From the NCBI RefSeq assembly GCF_040954835.1, contig NC_090699.1:19539817-19603816 (forward strand): a stretch of DNA of 64,000 bases, given 5' to 3'. The first letter of the stretch is position 1. Each line of letters begins with the position of its first letter. A program made the translations under genes and the position numbers. This stretch comes from Lepisosteus oculatus (lineage: Eukaryota > Chordata > Actinopteri > Semionotiformes > Lepisosteidae). Below the pieces are notes generated by a model. The model ran no database searches. It had not been told where the DNA came from and saw only the letters and a program-made list of their open reading frames with translations. Below, one piece after another: positions 23,725 through 36,000 of the stretch.

Positions 23725-23791
23725 ATGGCCAGTAGAGGCCTTCTGGAGGCATCATTGTCTCAGTTTAAAAAGCTGCTTTCAGACGCAATAG
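23725..23791 (+). CDS. Possible unassigned first coding exon
   Basis: An ATG in good initiation context (gaaATGG) opens 22 codons, MASRGLLEASLSQFKKLLSDAI, which end at a plausible donor (ATAG followed by gtatga). The preceding 150 bases are CpG-richer than their surroundings. I do not recognise the peptide and could not find a matching downstream exon. It may be a small gene antisense to the spock2 end, a lncRNA start, or chance. Confidence 0.2.
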
Positions 23792-26210
23792 GTATGATAG
23801 TCAATGGAAACATTAGCAACTTTTCGGTCGTGTCAAAGGGAACCGCCTGTGGGTTTCAGAGGTGCTGCGTTACAAAAGCGTTGAAAACGCACAGATCACA
23901 ATTGCAGTGAATCCTGCGCGTCTTCCTTTTTTTGAAGCGGTTTCATTTATTAGGAGCTTCATGAACGTCTCCTCGCTTTAAATAGACTTGGAGCCGGGGC
24001 AGGGGGCAGGCGCTGTACTGCATGTGGACTGTACTGAGAAGCGGGAGAGAAAAGGAAAAGACCCAGGAGTGAAGATAATCCTGCTGGGGCCTGCCATCCG
24101 CAGCCAGGGCACGCAGAGCACATGAGGAGCAAGTGTAAGTGGAAAGCAAACATGAAAGTTGTCAATCCCTTCCTCTTCTGTTGACATAGCTATCCAGCGC
24201 TTCATTTAATAGAGGGATGAGTCTTTAAACACCATCTCAGTTGTTGAACTATTTCTTTAATTTTGTAAAGGCTCGTTCTCTGTTCTTACTAAATAGGGGA
24301 TCCTTCCATAAAATGAGGCTTGAGTTAAACTAGACAAATGGTGATTAGAGCAGAAAATGTAATGCCATTGTGTTCACAGCACACAGGAGACAGCCCAAGT
24401 TATATATATATATGCAGATACAAGCTTATCTGGCATGCATTATTTTGTGGCAAACTCAAAATTTTTTATAGATACCACATCTTTGCCAATTTGTCAACTG
24501 TCTGAAACATTTGCTGTGGTAGCATGAAGCATCTGTTAATCCAAATGCAGAATAATTTTAGCGAGACATTAATCGCACAGCCTGTGCACACACACACATA
24601 CTTTGGTCTTATTTTAAATTCAAATACTAAGTAAAATGTCTTCTTTAAAAACGTATAAATGTGATGGGTATATATAGCCTAGTTTATATATAAATAACTA
24701 TGGTAAATTAATTTGGTATTGATTTTGCAATGATGGCAGATTTACGTGAAAAATAATAGTTACATGCAGGATACTTGTTACATTTTGATGATGGAAAAAG
24801 AGCTTCAGTTTCCAACTGCTGCCTCAATGCTTTGTAAAATGCTACAGTACTGCATTGATTACCGAACAAGGCTTGAGGCATGGAACAGAGGGTTTCAATT
24901 GTTTCAATTAAGTCACTCTTCATGAAACACAGCTACTGTGTTCTACAATCTACAGGTGCAGATTTACCATTTGTCGAGTTTACCCATCCTAAATTCTAAA
25001 ATAAAGTCTGATCTAAGTAACACTCCAGTTAGGATGGTTAAAGTTCAGTTAAGATAAGTGGTGTGTTTCCAGAAGTGACGTTTGTACGAGCTCATCTGTG
25101 TGATCCGCTTGTCACCATGATCACAATGTGCCATTCATCACATGACACGCCATAATACTACTATGTGGGAAGCGAAAGAGATTTTAAAAAATGTCTACCA
25201 CAATGCTTTTGTCTTCGATATTTCTCCTAAAGATGTGGGTTATAGAACTGAAAATTCACATTCACCCTTTTTTTTCTTAGTCTTGGCAATGATCAACTCA
25301 TACACTCTGATCGCATGATTTCTGCAAGTTTAGTGTAAAAGCTATAGAAATTGTCAAGTGTTTAAACTGCATGTAAAGCATATTATTCATGACCAGCGCA
25401 GTCCTGTCTGGCTGGACACATTCTCAGTCTCACAAGGACTTTCACACATGAGAAAAAAAAACAATTCAATAGGTAACAAGTTGTCACATAATTAATTCAA
25501 GGCATTATGGGACTCCATTATCTTTGGAATATGAAAATGGAAAAAATAGCCTTTTGGTGCAGTATCAAATTGATTACCATCAATCTCGAACTATACAATT
25601 ATGTCATTATAAATGGAGCTAAAGGCAACAAATAATTTCTGTATTATTTTCCAACTCTATTCAGCACTTCCATCATGCCATGATTCAAGAGCTAAGCTAA
25701 GTTCCTCAAAAATACAATAAGACTACAGGAAATGGCATGCCAGTTTCTGGAATGCATGAAGCAGAGATTTTCTCAGTATTTTCGGTTTTCCTAAGACCTG
25801 AGACACAGCTGATCAGTGGGAGACAGTTTCAAATCGTCCAGGTATAAATGCCAACATTGAAGCTGCTCATTGTGAGCTTGTATCCATTACTGACATGACA
25901 GTGCTGTGACAGACACCTACTTCTCTAACGTCACCACCCTAATGAAGGCCACTCAGAGACCAAGTGCCACAGAGCTCTCATTTCCATTGTGCCTATTTAG
26001 CTGGCTCTCTCTGTGGAAGGCAGTGTGTATCTTGATATGAACAAGCAGCTGCTTCAGCTGAGGCAACTCTGTGATCCCTGTGGGGCTCATAGGTCTGTGA
26101 CAAGCAAACAAATAACTGAAACTCCCAGATTTCTCCAAGCCCATCCAAAAGCAGAGACAATATCTTTAGAAGGAGTCAGGCGGCCAGAGTGGGCCTACAC
26201 ACTGCCTGCT

Positions 26211-26216
26211 TTTATT
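26211..26216 (-). terminator. spock2: Poly(A) signal candidate, spock2
   Basis: On the minus strand this is AATAAA, about 675 bases after the spock2 stop. Another AATAAA on the same strand lies at 26444-26449. Testican mRNAs have long 3'UTRs, so more distal sites are possible. Confidence 0.35.
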
Positions 26217-26889
26217 TTTGCATTTGTGGATGTTGCAGTCACAAAGGTGTTGTTGTATGCAATACATATTAATCTGTAAACAACAGGATCACATTTATCC
26301 TGGATGGCCATGTCTTCAGGTACAAGGGAAGAGGAATGTGCTACTTTAATGAATAAAAAAAAAACTTTGGGAAGGAAAAGCATTCAATAATAGAACTGGT
26401 ATGTAAAAAGGGTATGTTGTATTGTGGGAATTGATATAGCTTGTTTATTAGATATTTTGACAACAATCCTTCAACAGCTAATGGCATATGATGTTAGCTA
26501 TTCTGCTAAGCTGAATGACAGTTTTCTTTGCTCTGTGGTACATACTCTTTCCCCTGAGCTCTGTACCGGTGATGTGCTGAAGCGTATGGCACAGGGATTC
26601 TCTAGGTTCCTAGCGTGAGCGCTGTTCTGCAGCATACCAAAGGTCATACCCAGGTGAGCGTGGCTGTGGCTTCAGATGCTAAGTACTGCTAAACAGAAAT
26701 CTCTCTTGCAAACACACACAAAGAATGAAGCTTCACACATATTTAAGACAAAGCCTGATCATCCCCAGAGTCAATGCTGTGCTGAATGTGGTTTAGTTTC
26801 TGCCCTTTAGTTCCCAGGATCCTTTCTGTCAGAGTGAGAGCTGCGTCCCAGCCTGGCCAGAACACTACAGCCGAGCGAACTGGACTTTT

Positions 26890-27035
26890 CTACCAGATGT
26901 AACCCCCATCGTCGACCTCTCCTGCCTCCCCCTCCTCTTCCTCTGCCTCTTCGGCATTCTCTTCCGCCTCCTTCTCCTCTTCATCCTCCCATCCTACCCC
27001 ACTGCCAAAATCTCCCGAATATCCCACCAGCTCAT
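26890..27035 (-). CDS. spock2: spock2 last coding exon, acidic GAG-bearing tail
   Basis: It encodes DELVGYSGDFGSGVGW, then a Glu-rich stretch and DDGGYIW, stop TAG at 26890-26892. The Ser-Gly pairs next to acidic residues are the heparan/chondroitin sulphate attachment type. The acceptor (TTTCCAG) is preceded by a (CT)n run. Confidence 0.96.
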
Positions 27036-30000
27036 CTGGAAATGACAGAGAGAGAGAGAGAGATAGAGGCAGACCTGTCACATTGAATACTGCCATCCAT
27101 CAACAGGTTAATCAATGAACTCCCAATATTGTTTTCTGCTTCAGTTTAATTATAAAAAATGTGATGTGTAGAATCTGGAAAAAGTGTTAAGATACAGTTT
27201 ATTTACTCACTGGGAGTGTTGAGATCAAATAGAACATTCATGGTGTTAAAAAATACAACACTTGCATTTTTAAATGGTTATGTTCAAAAAGCTATTTTTA
27301 GCTGCCTTACCATTTTTAAAAATAACTCCAGAATGTCTTGAAAAAATCTGACCAGTTCTGAGTGGAATTAAATATTTCAGTATGTTACCCACACAAACTT
27401 GGGTGCCTTTAATTATTTTATGTAATGACGTCTTATTAAGACGACACCTGGCGAGGGCACAGGGCCAAAGAGGAGTTTTTAAAGTCTGTGAAGAGTGGGG
27501 GAAAAAAAGAGACTCCTCAATTTTTGTTTAAGCTGTTGTGTTTTTCTCGAGCTTCCCCGGGGCAAGGAGATAGAGGCCGAGCGACTCTCTTGACACGCAA
27601 TACATCGCATCTCGCCATACACAGCAAAGGGCGAATTTCACTGGCTGCTACAGTTACTGTAGTGACACTCTTTTAGAGGCATTCAGACCTTTGGAATGAT
27701 GATGACAGCAGGACGTGGGTGATGTAGGGATGTATGAGGACATACTGGCCCTGCTCTGATTCCACTCTGCCTTACCGCAGTCTGGGTTCCCATGGACTCG
27801 GGATCCCACCAGCTCCCCTCCATGTTGGTCCACACACCAGCACTCCCCCCGGCTCTGGTCGCACTGCAGCTTCCTGTAGTAGCCGTCTTCATCGCAGCTG
27901 GGAATGTACATCCCTAGCAAACACAACAGACGCAGGTCACGACTGGAGAGCCACAGACTCTTCCCAAAATCAAACTGGTTCTCAGTTCCTGACCTGACCT
28001 ATAGCTGACTAACCTGTAAGTTTACTGGCCCAAGACCCTGGAGTATCAAACATTGTGTACTTCCTGGGAAAGGCAGAGCACATGGCTTATCTGACTGGCC
28101 CCTTACCAAGAGGATGCAGTAGGCGATAGGTGCTTACTTCCATCCCTTTCCCAGGGGACTAGGGAGGCCTGGCAGACTGCAACACTGCATTGCAACGCTG
28201 ATTTACTATGCAAGGGGATTTACAACCGATTGGTTTTTAGCAGAGGAGAAGAATGCAATGGAAAACCTGTGCAGTGCCCTTGGGGAGTCCCGAAGTGTAT
28301 GGTGCCAAATCCAAAGCCCTCTCCCAGATGCCAGTTCTGCTCTCTAATCCTCGTACTGATTACGAGGTAATCCCTGCCTCGCGCTTGTGATCTGTTTAAT
28401 GAATCGCGCCGGATCCTGCCGAGAGTGCTGTGTCACACAAACATCCCGCAAAGGCCCCACAGGTCACACACCTGGCCCCTGTGTTTTTACTGAGTCTGGT
28501 CCCTGACGGTCACTTACCTGGCTTTTTTTTGGCCACCTCTTGCACTTGAATCCTCTCGAGTTCAGCAAGGCAAGGAGGCTCTGAGAAAGAAAAGAGAAGC
28601 CGCAGTTCTGTGACAAAGTGCAGCGCACTAGAATATGTGCTGTGTTTCCAGATCACTTCTTATCATCCACCTGTCTGTTTGTTTTTCACTAAATCTACAG
28701 CACTGTCCTTGAGTGTCTGGGACATTTTGTGCATGAAGACTTAGTTTCATGGGAAAAACCCAACCACGGTATAAGGACATCTTCACAGCAACTCTCACTC
28801 AATGAGAAACAATGTAGAACAGTTTTTGGCAGCCTTGCTGGAGTCTTGAACATTGGCCGTTTCTGCATCGCTGCCCAGCTGAATGTTGCATTCTCAGCGT
28901 CCTGGGAGCCAGGATGTCAACAACACAGACGATGCAGTACAGCTCTGCCACGGAAACTTCCAGTGCATGTTCGTTCCCTTGTAACAACGAGGAGACAAGC
29001 TGTGTCAGGCCCGATTGAGCCAGCAGAGCTCCAGTGAGACTTGTCTGCCTTTGATCAAACGTGAGCAGTGTTAGTTCAACTATGAGTTCACGTCAGCAGC
29101 CCATTGGAGTCTGCTCTGAACCACAGTGTAGGGGGAACTCAGTCATCTGCAGAGTCATTGTGAATGTCGGACTGTAATAACAGAGTCAAGGATAACGACT
29201 CTTCCAGGACAGTCACGTTCAAAATACAAATCTAAGATGAGATCACTTTATCGGCCATATACAATTTCCTGGATTAGGAATTTGTCTTTTCGCATACCCC
29301 AACTTGCTCTTCATGAGACAGGGAGAGAAGCATGGGGTCAGAGCACAGGGTCAGCCATTTTATACAGCACCCCTGGAGCAGTCGGGGTTAAGGGCCTTGC
29401 TCAGGGGTCCACTGGAGTAGAATTTCTTTGCAGGTCAAGGGATATGAACTGGCAACCTTCCAGCCACAGGCGCAGATCCTTAGCCACAGAGCCGCCGCAC
29501 CAGATCTAAATCCTATTATTGGGAATCAGACTGCGAGGCCGGATCGCTTTTGGCAGCGGGCCACTCTTTGTATTTTGCAAAGTCTGTAAAACTACAGTCA
29601 CAGTCTCTGATTTCCAATTTTAGCACACAACTTCAGCAAAGCCCTATGAGATTCTTTGTTCTGATGTCTTTTGTAGGCTATTAATATCTTTGATTTTCAT
29701 GAGAACTACACTGCTAAGCACTTTGAGATGAAAGTACCGCTTTTATTCCCAAGACACCACATGGACCAAATGTGCAGAGAAACTACCTTGTTAAATATTT
29801 CCCAGTATCCAGAATTAATCCACTGTTGACATAAAAACGAATCTTGCATTTTTGAACAGGTAGTCACGATTGTCTAAAACTAGTTATTGTTACCTACACC
29901 TTTTGAGTGGAGAGATGTGTCAGTGTGCGCTGGCTGCAAAGGAACAAGTAAAGGTTCATTCCATGCTGAAAAACAGAGAAACAGAATATTTGGTCTGTCT

Positions 30001-33000
30001 TTGGGTTTGAGACTCACAGCCCAAATGTTGTGTTTCTTCTTTTTCAGTATTGAATGAACCTCTGCTTGTTCCATTGTCAACTAGACGCCCACTGACACAG
30101 CTTTAGTGCTTGTCTGGATTCTGTCTCCGACTTGACAGAAACTTACTTTCCCTCCAGAAGCAGAAACACCACTCCGCGGTGGAAACCTGCCCATCTTTGT
30201 ACGTGTCGCAGGAGTTGAAAAAGGGCCGGATGCAGATCTCGTACTTGTCCAGGTTAATGGCCGCCAGTTCGGACTGGTCCAAGTAGAGGTCGCTGTTGGT
30301 GTCAAGTCTCGAAAACATCCAGCCGATGGAATCCTTACAGCTGGCCACAAGGCTCTTATCCAGAACTGCAGGTGAATAATAAAGTGTTACTGCACCAGGT
30401 ATCAACCGAGAACAATTTCCCAATTACAACTGATGACCCAGGAGGTGACCATTTAAACAACAGGGCTTTTAGCCAGATCTGAGTAACCTACCTTGCGCAG
30501 GACTACGACAAGTGTGCCACCACCTGCAATCTGATCTCACAAGCATCCAGGTGCCAGTCCAGAGTCCTCACCTCTCCTCCTCATTGCTGAGCACTGCAGC
30601 TGCACGTTGTTAAATCACTCGCTGCCGTCCTGTGAGGTATCTTTTTACCCCCTCCTATGTTCAAGAGGTTCTGAAATTTCCATTCCTTTTCCTGCCGCCA
30701 GCTAATGTCCCCAAGGTGTGCATGTGTAAAGAGTCAGTAGTTACCCTATTGATGGGGCGGGGGATTTAGAAAAGAGTCTGTCCCCTGTCTGTAATAACTT
30801 CTTGCCTCACTTCATTCTGAAATTGCTTCAAAGAGCCGGGAGTCACTAGAACTGAGCCATTTTAGATTGGTTGGCATGAAATTATCTTTACTCCTGCTAT
30901 TAACTCTTTTCTAAAAATATTTCTCCTAAAAACAAATTGGATACGGACAGCTCTGTCAAGCTGAAATAATACATATTTCTGCAGGACGTTAACAGCGAAG
31001 GAGGGATTTCGGCCCAGTGGCCCCCCTTACCTGAGGCCGTGCTGGCTCCTGGCCTCCCTGAGCTGTTCTGCTTGGCGTTTCCATGAAGCAACTGGAACCA
31101 GTCCCTGAGGCGATCGCCCAGGTCAGCCAGGTCCTGCCCAGTGCAGCTCTCTGAGGGACAAAGACACCAACCGAGTCGGGGAATCAGCCCGGCAGCAGAG
31201 AGGCAATTTCCAGAGCAGCATCTACACTACACTGTACTGGGAGACCGGTCGTGGCCGTCCTCCCGATGGAGGCCAGTACCTGGAGTGGGGTAGTCCCAGA
31301 CCATTGTTGCTCATGGTACTGTAGGTGTTCACATTGCCTGGTGAGCACCTGACAGTGGTCTTGAGGGTTTTACAATGCAATACTTAGAGGAAGTTATTAA
31401 CTGAAGTTCAGGAGGAATATCAATGACAGGTCAATCTGACTTAGCAGCACCTAGTCAACATCATTCCAAAACTAGCTACAAACTGTATACTGAACTCAAA
31501 CGCTTCCCTTTGCATTTTGTCTCAAGCATCCCTCCTCCACCCCATCTCTTCATTGCAACTTCCCCTTGGTCCACTCCCTCCGAATGGGGCTCGAGCTTCT
31601 TCATCTTATGGCCAGGACGATACCCATGGAACAAGCAGGTTAAGCCAAACGTTTCTCACTAAGTATTCCAAACATTTACAAACCATTCAATTCTTGGATG
31701 TTGTCGTCCATAGTGAAACGCAGTATTAAAAAGAAAAATTGGGCAATTGCTCTTGTTAGCAACATTTAGGCCTGTTGCAACACAGGAATTCATATTGGTG
31801 GAGATGGAGATGCAGCCCACATTTCAGAGCAGGCAGCTCTGTCGTGCCGCACTGCTCAGCCGTACTCACCCTGTTTGCTTTCGGAGTCGGATGTCAGGGA
31901 GGTGTCTGTGGCACACGGACACTGTCCAGTGCATTTCACAGTCAGCTCTTTCCCAGTCAGACAGCCCTGCTGCTCCAGTTTACACTGCAAGCACACAAAC
32001 AAGAGGGCGAGGCCCTCAGTAACTGGCAGCAAGTGCCTGGGGCTTCTGCAGGGCAGTGGTGCTGTCCATTCTCAGACCGTCGTCTGCACGATGAACTGGC
32101 AGCAAGAGTCTCATCAATCAGCTTGCAGCAGACAGGGCAGTGATGTGCAGCTTCTATCCACATCAAATATTTATTGTAGTGACGGGGGAAAAACTGCTCA
32201 TTCAAATGACTCAATTTTTGAGTGCAGATTATACATTAGTTTGGTTGATGCTTTTACCCAAAGCAACTTATATCTGTATCGATTTACACATTGTTTTACT
32301 TAAGCCGTCTGAGCCGCAGAAGAGGTGAACAATCATTGTGCTTTCTCTTTTTAACAAGGCTGAAATTACAGACAGAAAGAAGTAAAAATGAATTCTACAG
32401 TCATTCTTTTAATTTTTTTTAAATTTGCCCATTCAACGCCGAATGCCTATTCCATGCACAGTGCAAGTCTCTTCATGCACAGAAATGTCTAAACCAAAAA
32501 AATGTGCTGTGCAGTGAAAATGATCATTCTACATGTGGCTGGCTTTTAGAATTTTGTGACTTCAATTATTTAATAGGAACAAAAAAAATTCTGTAAGACA
32601 TCAAGCCATGTTTTGCTTTCAGTTCATAACTTAAAGCATAGGGAACAGCGTTTATGCTAGGTCAAAACCCATCCTGACTAGTCCCAATTGAAGATTAGTT
32701 TGCAATTTACAATGTGAATATACAGTATGCCGCAGTATAAAGTAGCATCATGAGATACATTTCCTTTACCTGAGAAGCGTAGTTGTGCCCGTCGGATCCA
32801 CACACTGGAGTAGACGCAGACACTGGACAGGGCTTGCAGCTGTTGTCTTGCAGCTTTACTGCAGGCTGTTTGATTCTAAGTGCAAGACCCAGGGCAAAAG
32901 AAAAATCAATTTGGAACGTACTGTGAAAACAGGCTACGATTTTCTGTTGAGCTGTGTTGAGCCAACAGATATTTTTTTTATTGAGAAACATCAGGTATGC

Positions 33001-36000
33001 ACAGAGTGGCCCTGTCTTCACAGGCCTATCGGTCCGCTTATCAATAAAGGCAGTTTTCAGAAGGATGGCAATTATGCAATTGTACAATTTCTCAATCCCT
33101 GTCATTTCATCGTGTATCTTCAGAGCCTCATAATCCTCTTCTGTTTAAAAATACCAACACACCATCTGGAATTAATTTTCAAAATGTTGTGCCCTTTGAA
33201 CATCTACAGTTTTAAAGATTTGTTGCCCATTTTGGTGACCTGACATTCATGGCTTGTATTTAATGACGAATTTATCTTCAGGTATCATATCGTTAGGAAT
33301 GATTAACTCTCATGCAGATTTCCCATTTTCCCACACTTGTAAAGAAACAGAGTTGCACACCTCATGGGCAATTTCCCAGATGAGGTTCTATTTTGAAAAA
33401 GATTAATGTCTGTCACTGCAGATAGAACTTGCACATAATAATGTTTCACTCCATTACGTTTTCTGATTATTCTCCCTGCTTATTGAGCACTAGCTAATCT
33501 TTCCTGTTTTATGTCAGTAAGCTAAATATATATTTTGGGGGGTTTGGACAGTGAAAACCTGCAGGTCAGAGAAAGGATTAAATGGTCAATGTCTGACCTC
33601 TTATGTAAAAAGAAAGGTATTAAGTATCTGCACACTTGGATTATGTTTCTCACACTGTTTTAAAATATATTAATACACCAATATCAACAGGAAATTAACC
33701 AGCAACAGCAGTATTTTCCAAGCAATATGACTCATTCTTGCCACATGTGATCCATTAATGGATCCACAATAGTCAAGGGCAATGCTGTCAAAGACACTAT
33801 CATAATTTAGCTTTAGTTATCTGTGAATATATGGAACTGCTACAGGTGATGTGGCCTGTAGTTATCATCTCCATATTACCTAATGTTGTGTCCTAAACCT
33901 CTAAAAAAATTCAGCGCATAAAGCAAGCCTGAATAAACTTGGAGGCTGCTGCGCTTTTTGTCCAGGCATGGCGTTAGATGCCCCAGGCCCGTTGCTCACC
34001 TCTGCTCCAGCTTCTTGCGGTTGATGCACATGGCCCGCTGGTAGCCCTGGGCTATGCAGACTTTGTGCCGGCTGCACTTCACCTTCTGGCACGGGTCCTT
34101 GGTGGTGTCCACAGCTGCAGACACAAAGTGATTCAGCACGACATCACAGGGAAACAAGCTGCTCCGTGCTGGCTGTCTCCCAGAGATCAATCACAGAGCA
34201 GGGCACCTCTCCACCACATGTCAGTGCAGAGGAGGCACTCATATTTTATTGCCATCTTCCTAAATGAAGGCAGTGTCTCATTCAAATGCATCTGCCTTTA
34301 ACCCGCTTTCTCCTCTACTTTCTTCAGAGCCTCTCACACGGCTATGGAGCAGCTGTGAATCTTTCAAATCGTAGTAAACACTGATTCTCTATTCCTATAC
34401 ACTACTTAATAAATTGATTCATATTTCAGTCATTTTCATCATTTGAGATTGGAATATCATGTATGAGTTGAATGGATAGCAGCCCCGTCGCAGTAAAGCA
34501 AGACCCCAAATATTGTGAGCCAGTTCTCATCAATAGAAGGGGACACTATATTGTACATTCAGACTGCTTTCTGCAGATTTCTGTCACAGTCTTGACAAAC
34601 AAAGACATTCCAAAGAGAGATTAATCATAAATGTTCTGAGGAAGAACCAGTTGTTCAAGGTCAAATGACAAATGAATTGCTTTCTAAATCTCCCTGATCA
34701 TTGAGACTATTTCCATTGTTTGTTTTTAAATCACAGCACAAAGCACTTGCAGACAGCCCTTTTTATATCAGATGAAAGGTTTTCTTTCTATAGAGTGTTG
34801 GAAGGCACAGGAAAAATGAGAACATAAGGACATTAACATAGTGCAAAACGGACAGCCATTCTAGCTTGTTTGGTACTTAGTAGCTAAAGCAATCCAGCCA
34901 GATGTTATCCAGCCATTTCTTGTAAGAAGCAAAAGCATCACTTTTTTCAACACCGCTGTGTAGCTTGTTTCATACTTCATACATGGTCCATATTTGCAGC
35001 TCTTTGTGTAAAAAATGCATATTGTTAAATCATCCTCAGTGTGAAATACACTGCCCCAAAGTTTCTATTTGTGTTATTCGTGTTCCAGCTGACTTTGTCA
35101 ATACCTTTGAGAATCTTGAATACGCAAATCTGTTTAGCTCAGGAATGCATCTATTTTCTCTTTTCTGGACTAATTCCAGAGCAGAAATGTACAGTATGTG
35201 GTGACTGAAACTGTACTCCAAATGAAAGCTTACCATTGTGTCACACAATATTAACATTACATCTTTCAATTTTAATTCTACACTTTTATCTAGATATTCT
35301 AAAATTGTAAGCCTCTTTATATTGCTTTCCCATGTTTTCCAGAAGAAAAAAAAGAATGTGTGATATCACATCTGACTTAAGTGACTGCTGGAAGTGTTTT
35401 GTTAACAGTCTATGAATAACATCTCTTGTTTCTTTAAGTGCAATTTCTGGAGATGAGTTTATGTTGTAGTGCTTCTAACACCTGTACACTTCTGCCTCTT
35501 CCATGATAACGCTGCCTAATATATTAAAAACCTTTGCCTTTAGGTCTTTATTATATTAGGCAGTGTTATCATTGTCATCAGTATTAGTGCAGCCTGTTCT
35601 CAGTTTATGCCTTAATAAAAACTTGTGCAAAAAACTTGTTTATATTATATAAGCCGTTTAACTCAAAAAGTTTTTATTTATTATCTCTGGGACACTTTTC
35701 TTCATCCTCTACTGTTTCATTGTAATTTTAAAAAGGGCATTTATTATTCAGCCTAGATTGCAATAATCTTTTCTATTTGTGTTTTTTCTTATACATTCTA
35801 TAAAGCACTGCCTTACTCCTTTAATCTGATAGAAATTCCACCAGATTATGCTTCTGCATTAAAAGAAGTACACTGGGTCCTAACTGGTATGTTGTTTAAG
35901 ATTAAGATGTTTAAGAATAGATTTACCTGGCTTAACAGTGTGCTGTAGTACTATTTATAAGGAGTTATAGAAGCTTCAATAAACCACAGAAATGCACACT

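Larger units (their letters stand above)
20417..26889. other. Region between convergent tysnd1 and spock2
   Basis: About 6.5 kb separates the ends of two genes transcribed toward each other. The part nearest 26889 is likely spock2 3'UTR on the minus strand. The rest is AT-rich without recognisable repeats, apart from a CpG-richer exon-like patch at 23540-23800 described separately. Confidence 0.5.

Noticed and set aside
26001-26093. Plus-strand exon-like segment starting after 'cctatttag' with open frame LALSVEGSVYLDMNKQLLQL.
   Set aside because: Its donor is poor, its phase does not fit the exon-like start at 23725, and I do not recognise the peptide. Likely a chance frame in the spock2 3' flank.
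31747-32303. Overlapping plus-strand frames of 90-142 codons.
   Set aside because: They are antisense to, or flank, the spock2 Kazal exon at 31870-31984 and lack independent features.
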